From CAZPKH01 sp964587165 (lineage in GTDB: Bacteria; Bacteroidota; Bacteroidia; Bacteroidales; Muribaculaceae): 47,230 nt of DNA. Where the stretch lies: positions 1 through 47,230 of the forward strand of contig CAZPKH010000011.1 in NCBI GenBank assembly GCA_964587165.1, given 5' to 3'. Positions within the stretch are counted from its first letter, which is position 1. Every line of letters starts with the position of its first letter. The notes under the pieces are model-generated. The model was not told the DNA's origin. It saw only the letters and a list, made by a program, of their open reading frames with translations, and made no database searches. The position numbers and the translations under genes were made by a program. Positions 17,317 to 25,076 of the stretch are shown in pieces.

Positions 17317-18615
17317 TCATTTTGACGGCCCCGGGGTCGGTGCGTCGAGTATCGACTGATAGTAAGCGCGCACCTGCGGCCAGGGGTAGAAGGGGAAATT
17401 GTCGGTGGTCAGCGGGATTGCTGTCTCGCGTTCGTTGAGCATGAACTTCACCAGAACATCTGCCTGCTCATCGGCAGGGTTGCGGAAGAACACCATCTGG
17501 ATATTGCCCGCCATCGGGGCGATCTTGAAATTGGCAAAAGCGGTGTACGCATCCTGCGGATGTGCGGCCGAGTCGTTGAAGCACCCCTCCAGACGCAGTA
17601 TCGCAGCCAGCGGCATCAGATTGCCGTCGTGGCCGAAGCGCAGATCGGCGCCATGACCACCCGAGGCTATGATCGAGTCGGCCGACACAAGGATATTGCG
17701 CAGCAGCGGCTTGGCATTGTCGACCACGAGCAGTCCCGAGCCGGGATAAGCGCTGTCGCGCACATAGTTGTCGTAGTTCACCACCTGCCATAGGTCGAAC
17801 ATCTCGTCGGGTGTGATAGCCTCGTAGAACGACCCCGGGGTCTCTATATTCTGCTGTCCGACGGCCACCCAGTAGAGTGCCCACATCAGAGCTTCGGCAT
17901 CGACTTCGGAGGCCACATAGTCGGCATCGTTGAACAGAGCCGACATCATCCGCGCGGGGTTCACCTGCCCTTTGCGCCAGACGTTGAACTCCTGGCGCCA
18001 CGGACCGCGGTCGGAGCAAAATTCATTCGACTCCGGGGCGTGATAATTCAGATAATACATATACCGCTGCGACGACTCGCGGGTGATGTCGAGCCGGGGC
18101 TCAACCTCCTTTAGAGCTTCGCACAGGGCATCCATCGAGAGAGCCACGCGCATCACCGTGGTGGCGCGCGCCGACATATGCGAGGCCGAGTCAAACACCT
18201 GCGGATAGTGCTCTATCATGCGGCGCCCTATCGCTTTATGTTGGCGCACACCCAGCGGTGTGAGGTCGCCGCCGCGCCCTTCGGCCTCCACCCATACAGC
18301 CTCGGCAAGGTCGAGCACACGCTGCCCGAGCTCAGTGAGCTTGCCCCCCTGCGAGGCTTTGCGCAGCGGCTCGATCAGCGCCAAATAGTCGGTATCGCTT
18401 ATCAGATAGCGCGAGCCGTGGCGGCCGTAGTGGCTGATGTAGAACGGCTCGTAGCCGGCCGGAGGGTTGGTCACTTCAATACCCTGCTCCGCGACAGGGT
18501 AGGCATAATATACGCCGCCGAGCAGGTCGGGCTGCGCGGTGGCCTCGCTGCGGGTAGTCTGACCGGCGGCTATCGCCGGCAGAAGGAGCGCGAGCAGTAG
18601 TTTTATACGTATCAT
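17317..18615 (-). CDS. Secreted histidine acid phosphatase (MINPP/phytase-like)
   Basis: This 432-residue histidine-phosphatase superfamily enzyme has a signal peptide (about 1-18). The phosphohistidine motif HYGRHGSR is at 62-69 (His66), and a downstream GHDGN (His329-Asp330) supplies the proton donor. This is the clade-2 acid phosphatase/phytase arrangement. Gut Bacteroides have MINPP-like relatives that hydrolyse inositol phosphates. Whether this protein uses phytate is untested; the HD rather than HAE donor leaves general acid phosphatase activity open. It lies 12 nt after the metallopeptidase gene and 12 nt before the propeller gene. Confidence 0.85.
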   Translation of the reverse strand: MIRIKLLLALLLPAIAAGQTTRSEATAQPDLLGGVYYAYPVAEQGIEVTNPPAGYEPFYISHYGRHGSRYLISDTDYLALIEPLRKASQGGKLTELGQRVLDLAEAVWVEAEGRGGDLTPLGVRQHKAIGRRMIEHYPQVFDSASHMSARATTVMRVALSMDALCEALKEVEPRLDITRESSQRYMYYLNYHAPESNEFCSDRGPWRQEFNVWRKGQVNPARMMSALFNDADYVASEVDAEALMWALYWVAVGQQNIETPGSFYEAITPDEMFDLWQVVNYDNYVRDSAYPGSGLLVVDNAKPLLRNILVSADSIIASGGHGADLRFGHDGNLMPLAAILRLEGCFNDSAAHPQDAYTAFANFKIAPMAGNIQMVFFRNPADEQADVLVKFMLNERETAIPLTTDNFPFYPWPQVRAYYQSILDAPTPGPSK

Positions 18616-18627
18616 TTTTTCAGCTAT

Positions 18628-19377
18628 TTATCTAATTATAGGCCAGGGGAATTTTTTGAGTTCAGCCTCAAGAGCGGCTTCGCGGCCGCCGGTATAGCGG
18701 TCGACCAGCGCATGAAACTGAGGCGAGTGATTCATATGCGTCAGATGCGCAAGCTCGTGGCACACTATATATACCCTGAGGTGCTCAGGCAGCAGGGTGA
18801 TGGCCGAAGACAGGGTGATTTTGCTGATGCATCGCCCCAAAAGATGCGGTTTCGTCACCGAGCATCGCCCCAATGTCTTTGCTCCGGCGCCTACTTCCCA
18901 CTTGTCGACATCGAGCCCCAACCGCTCGGCTATCTCCTGCCCGGGCAGTATGCCGAGCGGAACAGTCCACACACGCAGCGCGCGGAGCACTATGCGGCTC
19001 AGCTGACGCTGCACATCGGGCGAGGGCGCGTCGAGATCCGAACCGAGCGATATCACGATATTTGCAGGATCCGGCATACGGCACCGCATATATCGGCCGC
19101 CGCTACCCGACGAGACTATCGAGAGGGTCCGTCCGCCGTCGATAGCCACGCGTGCGCCCGGCAGAAGGCGAGCCCGCGAGGCATCGGGCTTCTTCTTCAG
19201 CAGCCCGGGTGTCATCTTCTCAAGCACGCGCAACACTTCATCGGAGCTCGCATCCGGAGGAATGCTGAGGTGCAGCTCAGCACCTTTCCATCGGGCCGTG
19301 AACCGCACGGCGTTTGAGCGCACTGTGACTGCCACGACCGCATCGAGCGGCGGATAGAAGAACCTTTTCGTGCTCAT
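18628..19377 (-). CDS. YgjP-like zinc metallopeptidase (DUF45 family)
   Basis: This 249-residue cytoplasmic protein carries the gluzincin-type motif CHELAHLTHMNHSPQFH, with zinc histidines in HELAH and a downstream NHS...H. This is the YgjP/SprT-like (DUF45) family of unknown substrate. The ATG at 19377 is preferred over an upstream TTG: it overlaps the nadK stop as ATGA, a translational coupling arrangement common in this window. The role is unknown. The constant layout next to nadK suggests cotranscription rather than a shared pathway. Confidence 0.82.
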   Translation of the reverse strand: MSTKRFFYPPLDAVVAVTVRSNAVRFTARWKGAELHLSIPPDASSDEVLRVLEKMTPGLLKKKPDASRARLLPGARVAIDGGRTLSIVSSGSGGRYMRCRMPDPANIVISLGSDLDAPSPDVQRQLSRIVLRALRVWTVPLGILPGQEIAERLGLDVDKWEVGAGAKTLGRCSVTKPHLLGRCISKITLSSAITLLPEHLRVYIVCHELAHLTHMNHSPQFHALVDRYTGGREAALEAELKKFPWPIIR

Positions 19378-20255
19378 TGCCCCCAATGAAGTTTTGAGCG
19401 AAGGGTATTGATATACCCCGACCCCTCGGGGCGCGCCAGAAGCACTGACTTGTCGGAGCGTCGTATCGTAAGCCCGACGCCCGAACTCAGCGACACCGAG
19501 CGGCCGTCCAGACTCAGACGCACCCCGCCCGAGCGCGAAGTGGCACGGGCAGTGAGCACAGAGCTGTCAGACACCACAAGCGGTCTCTGCGTGAGTGTAT
19601 GCGGCGCGATAGGCGAGATCACCATCACGGCGCATCCGGGCTCGACTATCGGGCCGCCGACAGAGAGGTTGTAGGCTGTCGAGCCGGTGGGCGTCGACAC
19701 TATCAGGCCGTCCGCCGAATAGTCGGCAAGCGGCTTGCCGTCGAGACATACCTCGACATTCATCATAGCCGAAGTATCCTGTTTGAGGAGTGCTATCTCG
19801 TTGAGCGCCGAGCAGTCGAACTCCGCGGGGAGTGCCGGCGAGTCGACTTCGATCATTGTGCGCCGCTCGGCCACAAACCGTCCCGAGAGTATATCGGGCA
19901 GCAGCGCGCGGGCATCGGCAATGTTGGCACCGGCCAGAAACCCCAGATGCCCCGTGTTGATACCCATCAGCGGTATCTCAGAGCCCACCAGCGCACCTGC
20001 GGCGTGCAGAAAAGTGCCGTCGCCGCCGAAGCTGATGGCCAGACGGGTGGCCGGATCAACTCCGCGTCCCGACATCTCGAAAGTAGCGCCTATCGCAGCC
20101 GCGGCAGCGGGCGCTTCGGCAGCCAGATATGCGGCAAAGTCGGCCTCGGCCGCGATCCGCACCCCCGGTGCAGCGGCCAGAGCCGTGATAAAGTCGCTCA
20201 CCGCCCGCAGATGCGCCGACTGGTAACGGTTGCCGAAAAGCGCGAATATAGTCAT
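19374..20255 (-). CDS. nadK: NAD kinase
   Basis: This 293-residue enzyme phosphorylates NAD to NADP. The catalytic GGDGT motif is at 77-81 (Asp79), followed by GINTGHLGFL, ALNEIALL and SPTGSTAYNLS. Length is usual. The start codon lies at the outer edge of a 201-bp palindromic element, so any proximal promoter has to lie inside that element; I find no exact TAnnTTTG there. The next gene overlaps its stop by 4 nt. It appears to head a five-gene run (nadK, YgjP-like, phosphatase, propeller, esterase). Confidence 0.96.
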   Translation of the reverse strand: MTIFALFGNRYQSAHLRAVSDFITALAAAPGVRIAAEADFAAYLAAEAPAAAAAIGATFEMSGRGVDPATRLAISFGGDGTFLHAAGALVGSEIPLMGINTGHLGFLAGANIADARALLPDILSGRFVAERRTMIEVDSPALPAEFDCSALNEIALLKQDTSAMMNVEVCLDGKPLADYSADGLIVSTPTGSTAYNLSVGGPIVEPGCAVMVISPIAPHTLTQRPLVVSDSSVLTARATSRSGGVRLSLDGRSVSLSSGVGLTIRRSDKSVLLARPEGSGYINTLRSKLHWGQ

Positions 20256-20454
20256 AAGTAACTGTTGGAAATTAATTTATACAAAATGCGTGACGGAAAT
20301 CGAGAGGAAATCCAAATTTGAAGATGGAGTTTAGCGAGCTAAACGACTGATGATAATTTGGATTTACGCCGATTTGCGACCGCAGTGTGTATAAAAGACA
20401 CTTGATAACAGTGGCTTTGAACATAATATCGTTTAATATTCAACAGTTACTTAT
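20254..20454. repeat. 201-bp nested imperfect palindrome (MITE/REP-like) upstream of nadK
   Basis: The outer arms ATAAGTAACTGTTG (20254-20267) and CAACAGTTACTTAT (20441-20454) are perfect complements. Inside them, further matched arms are nested in the same order: TTATACA with TGTATAA, AAATCCAAATT with AATTTGGATTT, and GTTTAGC with GCTAAAC at the centre. The right half carries about 40 extra bases near its outer end. It has no ORF and is AT-richer than the neighbouring genes. It lies between the short ACT-like gene and nadK. It may be a non-autonomous element, a long cruciform, or an RNA hairpin in the transcript. Confidence 0.75.
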
Positions 20455-20471
20455 ATTATCAGATCACATTG

Positions 20472-20855
20472 TCAGATCTCGATGATACGCAGAAGCTGGT
20501 CGAGCCGCTCGCGGGTGATAGCCTGGTGCGGATCGTAGAAGTCGATATCGGCCTCACCTTCGCCCCCCAAAGCGATCACACGCATGCCGTAGCGCTCAAG
20601 CGAGCGGGCCACAGCCGAAGCGTTGCGGTGATCCACCCTCAGCGCCACCAGGCACTGCCCGGGAGCCTCCGAAGGGCGGTCGGCAAGCACGTTGAGATTT
20701 ATAAGATGGGCATCGCAATCCTCCACGGCGCGGGCTATGGCCGAGGCCGAATAGTCGTGCGCCGCCACACACACAAGCAGCTCCGACGAGTCAGGGTGCG
20801 GCGGAAAGAGGCGTTCGAGCGAAAAATGCCCTTGGAGAGTATCTTTTGGAGTCAA
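20472..20855 (-). CDS. Short ACT-like protein; apparent CBS-less, 5'-truncated homologue
   Basis: This 127-codon frame has no ATG start; the first candidate is TTG at 20855, and an in-frame stop lies about 25 bases further upstream. From about residue 22 (ELLVCVAAHDYSASAIARAVE) to the end it resembles the C-terminal part of the ~220-residue CBS-domain protein that, as I recall, sits between nadK and pdxJ in Bacteroides. The two CBS domains are missing. Residues LTPKDTLQGHF resemble the very end of the second CBS domain. A minus-strand TAACTTTG box at 20898-20905 could still drive it, and the frame is open with high GC3. It may be a functional small protein or a recent remnant. Confidence 0.55.
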   Translation of the reverse strand: MTPKDTLQGHFSLERLFPPHPDSSELLVCVAAHDYSASAIARAVEDCDAHLINLNVLADRPSEAPGQCLVALRVDHRNASAVARSLERYGMRVIALGGEGEADIDFYDPHQAITRERLDQLLRIIEI

Positions 20856-20883
20856 AATATTTCTTGGTTTGGGTAAATCTGCT

Positions 20884-20891
20884 TACTTTTG
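20884..20891 (+). promoter_or_regulatory. Bacteroidota -7 box for the pdxJ-tonB operon
   Basis: TACTTTTG matches TAnnTTTG and predicts a start near 20897, with a leader of about 90 nt before the pdxJ ATG at 20986. Confidence 0.65.
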
Positions 20892-20897
20892 TAGCCA

Positions 20898-20905
20898 CAA
20901 AGTTA
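20898..20905 (-). promoter_or_regulatory. Bacteroidota -7 box for the short ACT-like gene
   Basis: The minus strand reads TAACTTTG, an exact match, giving a start near 20892 and about 37 nt before the TTG at 20855. It faces the pdxJ box only 6 bp away. Confidence 0.5.
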
Positions 20906-20985
20906 CAAATAAATTTCCGGCTCGCCATCCTTGCCGCACATTAATTTTATATCAGCGGCATCGATCGCCCCCCCGACACAGAAGC

Positions 20986-21702
20986 ATGACCACAAAACTG
21001 AGCGTAAACATAAACAAGGTTGCCACCCTGCGCAACGCCCGCGGCGAGAACAACCCCGATGTGCAGAAATTTGCCGTCGACTGCGAAGCCTGCGGTGCCG
21101 AAGGTATCACGGTGCACCCCCGCCCCGACCAGCGTCATATCACCACCGACGACGTATACCGCCTGCGTCCGCTGGTCAAGACGGAGTTCAACATCGAGGG
21201 GTACCCCTCCGAGCAGTTTATGGATCTGGTCACCAAAGTTAAACCCGAGCAGGCCACACTCGTGCCCGACGCACCCGAAGCACTCACATCGAGCGCCGGA
21301 TGGGATGTCACGGCCCACGCCGACTTCCTCACAGCCATAGTCGACCGCCTGCGCGAGGCCGGCATACGCTCGTCGATATTCGTTGCCCCCGACCCTGAGC
21401 AGATACGCGCCGCAGCAGCCACCGGAGCCGACCGCGTGGAGCTATACACCAAGCCGTACGCCGACCTCTACCCCACCGACCCCGACGCTGCCGTAGCACC
21501 GTATGTGGCCGCATCGGCCGTGGCCCACAGCTGCGGCCTGGGAGTGAACGCCGGCCACGACCTCGACCTGCAAAATCTCGCATTCTTCCACTCAGCCGTG
21601 CCTTATCTCAACGAAGTGTCGATAGGCCACGCCCTGATCTCCGATGCCCTCTATCTCGGCATCGCCGAGACCATACGCCGCTACAAAGAGTGCCTCAAAT
21701 AA
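20986..21702 (+). CDS. pdxJ: Pyridoxine 5'-phosphate synthase
   Basis: This 238-residue TIM-barrel enzyme condenses 1-deoxyxylulose 5-phosphate with 3-amino-1-hydroxyacetone phosphate to form pyridoxine phosphate. Typical sequence: LSVNINKVATLRNAR at the N-terminus, HPRPDQRHI, EFNIEGYPSE, ELYTKPYA, GVNAGHDLDLQNL and EVSIGHALISDAL. The ATG at 20986 is chosen because longer in-frame starts fall before the predicted transcription start. It is followed 40 nt later by exbB and probably shares a promoter with exbB-exbD-tonB. Confidence 0.96.
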   Translation: MTTKLSVNINKVATLRNARGENNPDVQKFAVDCEACGAEGITVHPRPDQRHITTDDVYRLRPLVKTEFNIEGYPSEQFMDLVTKVKPEQATLVPDAPEALTSSAGWDVTAHADFLTAIVDRLREAGIRSSIFVAPDPEQIRAAAATGADRVELYTKPYADLYPTDPDAAVAPYVAASAVAHSCGLGVNAGHDLDLQNLAFFHSAVPYLNEVSIGHALISDALYLGIAETIRRYKECLK

Positions 21703-21742
21703 ACGCTAACACAAAACTTTCACCCATACAACTCCACTCACC

Positions 21743-22429
21743 ATGACCCTTCTTCAGACCGCCGCCGCCTCCCCCGCCGTCGAAGCAGCCGCACAGGCCG
21801 CACAGGCACCGGGCATGTCGCTTTGGGATCTCTGCGTGCAGGGCGGATTCATCATGATCGTGCTCGCCGCCCTCTCGCTCATATGCATCTACGTATTCAT
21901 CGAGCGCGCCATAGTGATCAGCGCCGCAAGCCGCGAGAACACCTCGCTGATGCAGCAGATACGTCAGTTCGTACACTCGGGCGAGATCGACCGCGCCCGC
22001 GAGCTCTGCCGTCAGGACAACTCACCCTACGCCCGCATCATCGACAAAGGCCTCAGCCGCATAGGCCGCAAGACCTCCGACGTGCTCGTCACCGTCGAGA
22101 ACGCCGGCAACCTCGAGGTATCGTCGCTCGCCAAAGGGCTCCCCTGGCTTGCCACCACATCGGCCGGAGCTCCGATGCTCGGATTTCTCGGCACCGTGAT
22201 CGGCATGGTGCAGGCTTTCTACCAGCTCGCCGGAGCCGGCACTTCGGCCAACATAGGCCTGCTCGCCGACGGCATATATCAAGCCCTGGTCACCACCGTG
22301 GCAGGTCTGATAGTCGGCATCTTCGCCATGTTTGCCTACAACTATCTAAACGCCCGCATCAACCGGGTGATGAACCGCATGGAGGGGCGTATCATGGAGT
22401 TCATGGACCTGCTCAACGAGCCGGCTTAA
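21743..22429 (+). CDS. exbB: MotA/TolQ/ExbB proton-channel protein
   Basis: This 228-residue inner-membrane protein is the channel subunit of the ExbB-ExbD-TonB energy system. The first helix is about residues 29-51. Helices 2 and 3 flank the diagnostic stretch TSAGAPMLGFLGTVIGMVQAF, with a third helix around TTVAGLIVGIFAMFAYN. The TolQ/ExbB domain is complete. ExbD begins 24 nt downstream and TonB follows. This complex would power TonB-dependent receptors such as the one at 27900. Confidence 0.93.
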   Translation: MTLLQTAAASPAVEAAAQAAQAPGMSLWDLCVQGGFIMIVLAALSLICIYVFIERAIVISAASRENTSLMQQIRQFVHSGEIDRARELCRQDNSPYARIIDKGLSRIGRKTSDVLVTVENAGNLEVSSLAKGLPWLATTSAGAPMLGFLGTVIGMVQAFYQLAGAGTSANIGLLADGIYQALVTTVAGLIVGIFAMFAYNYLNARINRVMNRMEGRIMEFMDLLNEPA

Positions 22430-22453
22430 CCCCCTCACACTAAACAAGCGACT

Positions 22454-22945
22454 ATGGCCCTGAAACGACAAACCGACATGATGGCGACATTCTCAATGTC
22501 GTCGATGACCGATGTCATCTTCCTGCTGCTCATATTCTTCATGGTCACCTCGACGTTCATATTCCCCACAGCCCTCGAAGTGAACCTCCCCGAGAGCTCC
22601 GAGCAGACAGCCATAAAGCCCGCCACCTGCGTGTTTATCGACTCCGAAGGGCGCATCTACGCCGCCGAAAACACCCCCGACGGCACCTCCGAAGCCGTCG
22701 AGATGGACACCGCCACCCTCCTCACATTCCTGCAGCAGCACGCCGCCGACGAGTATATAGCCGTATATGCCGATCAGGATGTGACTTACGGACGCCTCGT
22801 CGAAGTGCTCGACCTGGGCGCACGCAACAACCTGCGCATGGTGCTCGCCACAAAGCCCGCACCATCGTCGATGCAGGCCACAGCCTCTGCCGATGCCGCC
22901 GCAACAACTCCCACCGACCAACCCTCTGCAGATGTCCGGCAATAA
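22454..22945 (+). CDS. exbD: ExbD/TolR biopolymer transport protein
   Basis: This 163-residue protein has a short cytoplasmic start and a single helix with the conserved aspartate: SMSSMTDVIFLLLIFFMVTSTF, residues about 15-36 (Asp of TDVIF). A periplasmic ExbD/TolR domain follows, including AVYADQDVTYGRLVEVLDLGARNNLRMVLAT. The Ala/Thr/Pro-rich tail (PTDQPSADVRQ) is unstructured. The stop overlaps the TonB start by 14 nt. It works with the upstream ExbB-like channel in proton-driven energy transduction. Confidence 0.93.
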   Translation: MALKRQTDMMATFSMSSMTDVIFLLLIFFMVTSTFIFPTALEVNLPESSEQTAIKPATCVFIDSEGRIYAAENTPDGTSEAVEMDTATLLTFLQQHAADEYIAVYADQDVTYGRLVEVLDLGARNNLRMVLATKPAPSSMQATASADAAATTPTDQPSADVRQ

Positions 22946-23756
22946 AAAAGATTCGCACAACATCGCTCGGCTCGCAGCCCTTGTGGGCACGCTGCTCTTT
23001 CACGGGCTGATACTGCTCGTGCTGCTGCTCACATGGCTTTTCCCCTCCACTCCCGTGTGGCCACCGCAGCCTAAGGCCGACACCGACTCGGCCGAGATAC
23101 TGCTCGGCAGCGAGTATGTGAAGATAGGCGACGTCGACGTGCTCGCCGACGATGCATCAGCCAACACCCCCGCCACATCATCCTCAGAGCAAGCCGATCA
23201 GCCCGCACTTCCCGGCCACTCCACCATCACACAAGGCCCCGAAGGCGACGTCGCCCCAACCGTCTCCACACAGCGCCCCTCAGAAGTGAAAGCCACCGTG
23301 CGCCCACGCCCCGAGACGGCAGGCTCCTCCAAGCCGTCGGCCGAAGCCCTCGCCAAAGAGCGCGCGGCACAGGAGGCCGAAGCAAAGCGCAACAGCCGCA
23401 CAAACTTCTCGCGCGACAAAAACAGCGACGCCCCCAAAGGCAACACCGGCTCGCCCGACGGCAACGCCGATCACGGCGCTTCTGCCGGCACCCCCGGCTT
23501 CTACCTTGCGGGACGCACCCTTGCGAGTTGGTCGAAGCCCACAGGCGCCGCCGTCGGCACCATCACCATCAACGTGACCGTCGACCGTCAGGGGCGCGTC
23601 ATCCGCGCCACCTATGGCAAAGGGAGCGGCGCCGTAGCCTCAAGCTCCGAAGCTCGACAGAGCTGTATCCGCGCAGCCCTCGCCTCGCAATTCTCCGTCG
23701 CCCCCGACGACGCCCCCGACACCCAGAAAGGCACCATCACCTACCGTTTCCGCTGA
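22932..23756 (+). CDS. tonB: Energy transducer TonB-like protein
   Basis: This 274-residue protein has one N-terminal helix (about residues 13-37, LAALVGTLLFHGLILLVLLLT), then a long Pro/Ala/Ser/Glu-rich periplasmic stretch (about 45-190). The C-terminal domain (TITINVTVDRQGRVIRATYG, SCIRAALASQF, GTITYRFR) matches Bacteroidota TonB. The ATG at 22932 is preferred over one 39 nt upstream, because it gives a cytoplasmic MSGNKKDSH start directly before the helix. It is last in pdxJ-exbB-exbD-tonB. A duplicated palindromic element follows within 25 nt. Confidence 0.85.
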   Translation: MSGNKKDSHNIARLAALVGTLLFHGLILLVLLLTWLFPSTPVWPPQPKADTDSAEILLGSEYVKIGDVDVLADDASANTPATSSSEQADQPALPGHSTITQGPEGDVAPTVSTQRPSEVKATVRPRPETAGSSKPSAEALAKERAAQEAEAKRNSRTNFSRDKNSDAPKGNTGSPDGNADHGASAGTPGFYLAGRTLASWSKPTGAAVGTITINVTVDRQGRVIRATYGKGSGAVASSSEARQSCIRAALASQFSVAPDDAPDTQKGTITYRFR

Positions 23757-23778
23757 TACCCCCTCCTCCACTGAGGGG

Positions 23779-23914
23779 CAAGAGCAATCTCGGAGGGCGA
23801 GTATTTAAGGCTCGCCAATAGCCACACCGGCATACAATAAATCACGGATTATCACGATTCACACTATTTAAATTAGTGCCCATCGTGCTAATCCGTGATT
23901 TTATTGATTCTGAG
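23779..23914 (+). repeat. Direct repeat copy 1 flanking the KilA-N cassette
   Basis: About 136 bp, nearly identical and in the same orientation as 24925-25061. It contains a small GGCGAG/CTCGCC hairpin (23796-23816) and a 59-bp palindrome (23841-23899). Differences from copy 2 are scattered single bases and one small indel. Confidence 0.9.
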
Positions 23915-24012
23915 GGTATTGTATCGAGCAACGAAGCAGTGCCGAGGCGATGATTGAGGGTATATACGGGTATATATTCAGGATGATACCCGCTCTGAAT
24001 TATTTACAAATG
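23915..24012. other. Intergenic segment between the left repeat and the KilA-N gene
   Basis: No gene seen. ATTCAG (about 23989) pairs with CTGAAT (about 24002), and GGGTAT with ATACCC around it. This could end transcription from the KilA-N gene, which finishes at 24013. Confidence 0.4.
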
Positions 24013-24825
24013 TCATTTGAGCAATTTTCTGTTTCCGGTATCATCATTCCCCAATATACCCATCTGATGAATTGCAATTTGATTGAGTTTTATCAATCTT
24101 TCATTCTGAGGCATCCCTTGCTCAATAAATACCGCATTAAGATTTTCCATGTTAGATAGGCAGATAAGCTCGTTGATTGTGGCGTAATCACGTATATTTC
24201 CTTTAAGCTCAGGATTGCCTTCCCGCCATTGTCGCGCTGTCATACCGAACATCGCAACGTTCAGTACATCAGCCTCGTCAGCATAAATACGAGAGGATTG
24301 CTCGCTTGTAATTTCTGTCGGAAGTAAATGTGTTTTAATTGCATCTGTGTGAATCCGATAATTGATTTTCGAAAGTTCACGTTTTGCGCTCCATCCAAGT
24401 TGTTTCTGTTCTTCTGTCTTAAGGCGTTGAAATTCCTTTACGATATACAGTTCAAACTCTACTGAGATCCAACCGGCAAATTTGAAAGCTATATCTTTAT
24501 GAGCATAAGTACCGCCGTAACGTCCTGATTTGGCAATAATGCCAATTGCATTAGTTGCCTCGATCCACTTCTTGGGCGACAGAGTGAAAGCATTAAGACC
24601 GGCCATCCGCCTAAACCCCTCGAATTCGGTGGGTTTAAAATCAGGATTATACAACTGTTCCCACAAGCCCAGATACTCAATGGTATTTCGATTACGCATC
24701 CAGTTGGCAATCACCGCATTTGGCTCGTCACTCTTATATCGCGCCAAATCAGTCAATGATATATAGTCGTCTGCGTTGACTGAAATAATCGTAATATTTG
24801 TATTCAGAACATTGATTTTTGCCAT
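24013..24825 (-). CDS. KilA-N domain protein (phage-type DNA-binding family)
   Basis: This 270-residue protein has an N-terminal KilA-N/APSES-like domain: DDYISLTDLARYK, NRNTIEYLGLWEQLYNPDF, GRYGGTYAHKDIAFKFAGWISVEF and YIVKEFQRLK. The C-terminal half (about 140-270) is a helical region of unknown role. KilA-N proteins come from phages and mobile elements and probably bind nucleic acid. The ATG at 24825 (MAKINVLNTN) is preferred over two upstream ATGs by the usual family start. GC is visibly lower (around 40%) than neighbouring genes. It is the only gene between two ~137-bp direct repeats, which suggests acquisition as a cassette. No toxin or immunity partner is visible. Confidence 0.85.
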   Translation of the reverse strand: MAKINVLNTNITIISVNADDYISLTDLARYKSDEPNAVIANWMRNRNTIEYLGLWEQLYNPDFKPTEFEGFRRMAGLNAFTLSPKKWIEATNAIGIIAKSGRYGGTYAHKDIAFKFAGWISVEFELYIVKEFQRLKTEEQKQLGWSAKRELSKINYRIHTDAIKTHLLPTEITSEQSSRIYADEADVLNVAMFGMTARQWREGNPELKGNIRDYATINELICLSNMENLNAVFIEQGMPQNERLIKLNQIAIHQMGILGNDDTGNRKLLK

Positions 24826-24924
24826 ACTCCACATCAATATGTATCTGATTGTAAAATTACTACATTTTTTGGAATCTAACTCCTATTTTCAAATATTTCT
24901 CACCTTATTGGCATGTAAACTCGA

Positions 24925-25061
24925 CAAGTGCAATCTCGGAGGGCGAATCTTTTAAGGCTCGCCGATAGCCACACCGGCATATAATAAATCACGGATTAGC
25001 ACGATTCACACTATTTAAATTAGTGCCCATCGTGTCAATCCGTGATTTTATTGATTTTGAG
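24925..25061 (+). repeat. Direct repeat copy 2 flanking the KilA-N cassette
   Basis: About 137 bp, same orientation as 23779-23914, with the 59-bp palindrome at 24988-25046. It ends 15 nt before the stop of the next gene. The right palindrome arm differs from copy 1 by a two-base swap, while copy 1 has its own change in the left arm. Confidence 0.9.
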
Positions 25062-25076
25062 TAATATATGTGATTG

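Noticed and set aside
23950..24159. 69-residue plus-strand frame across the left repeat edge
   Set aside because: Runs antisense into the KilA-N 3' end, no recognisable features.
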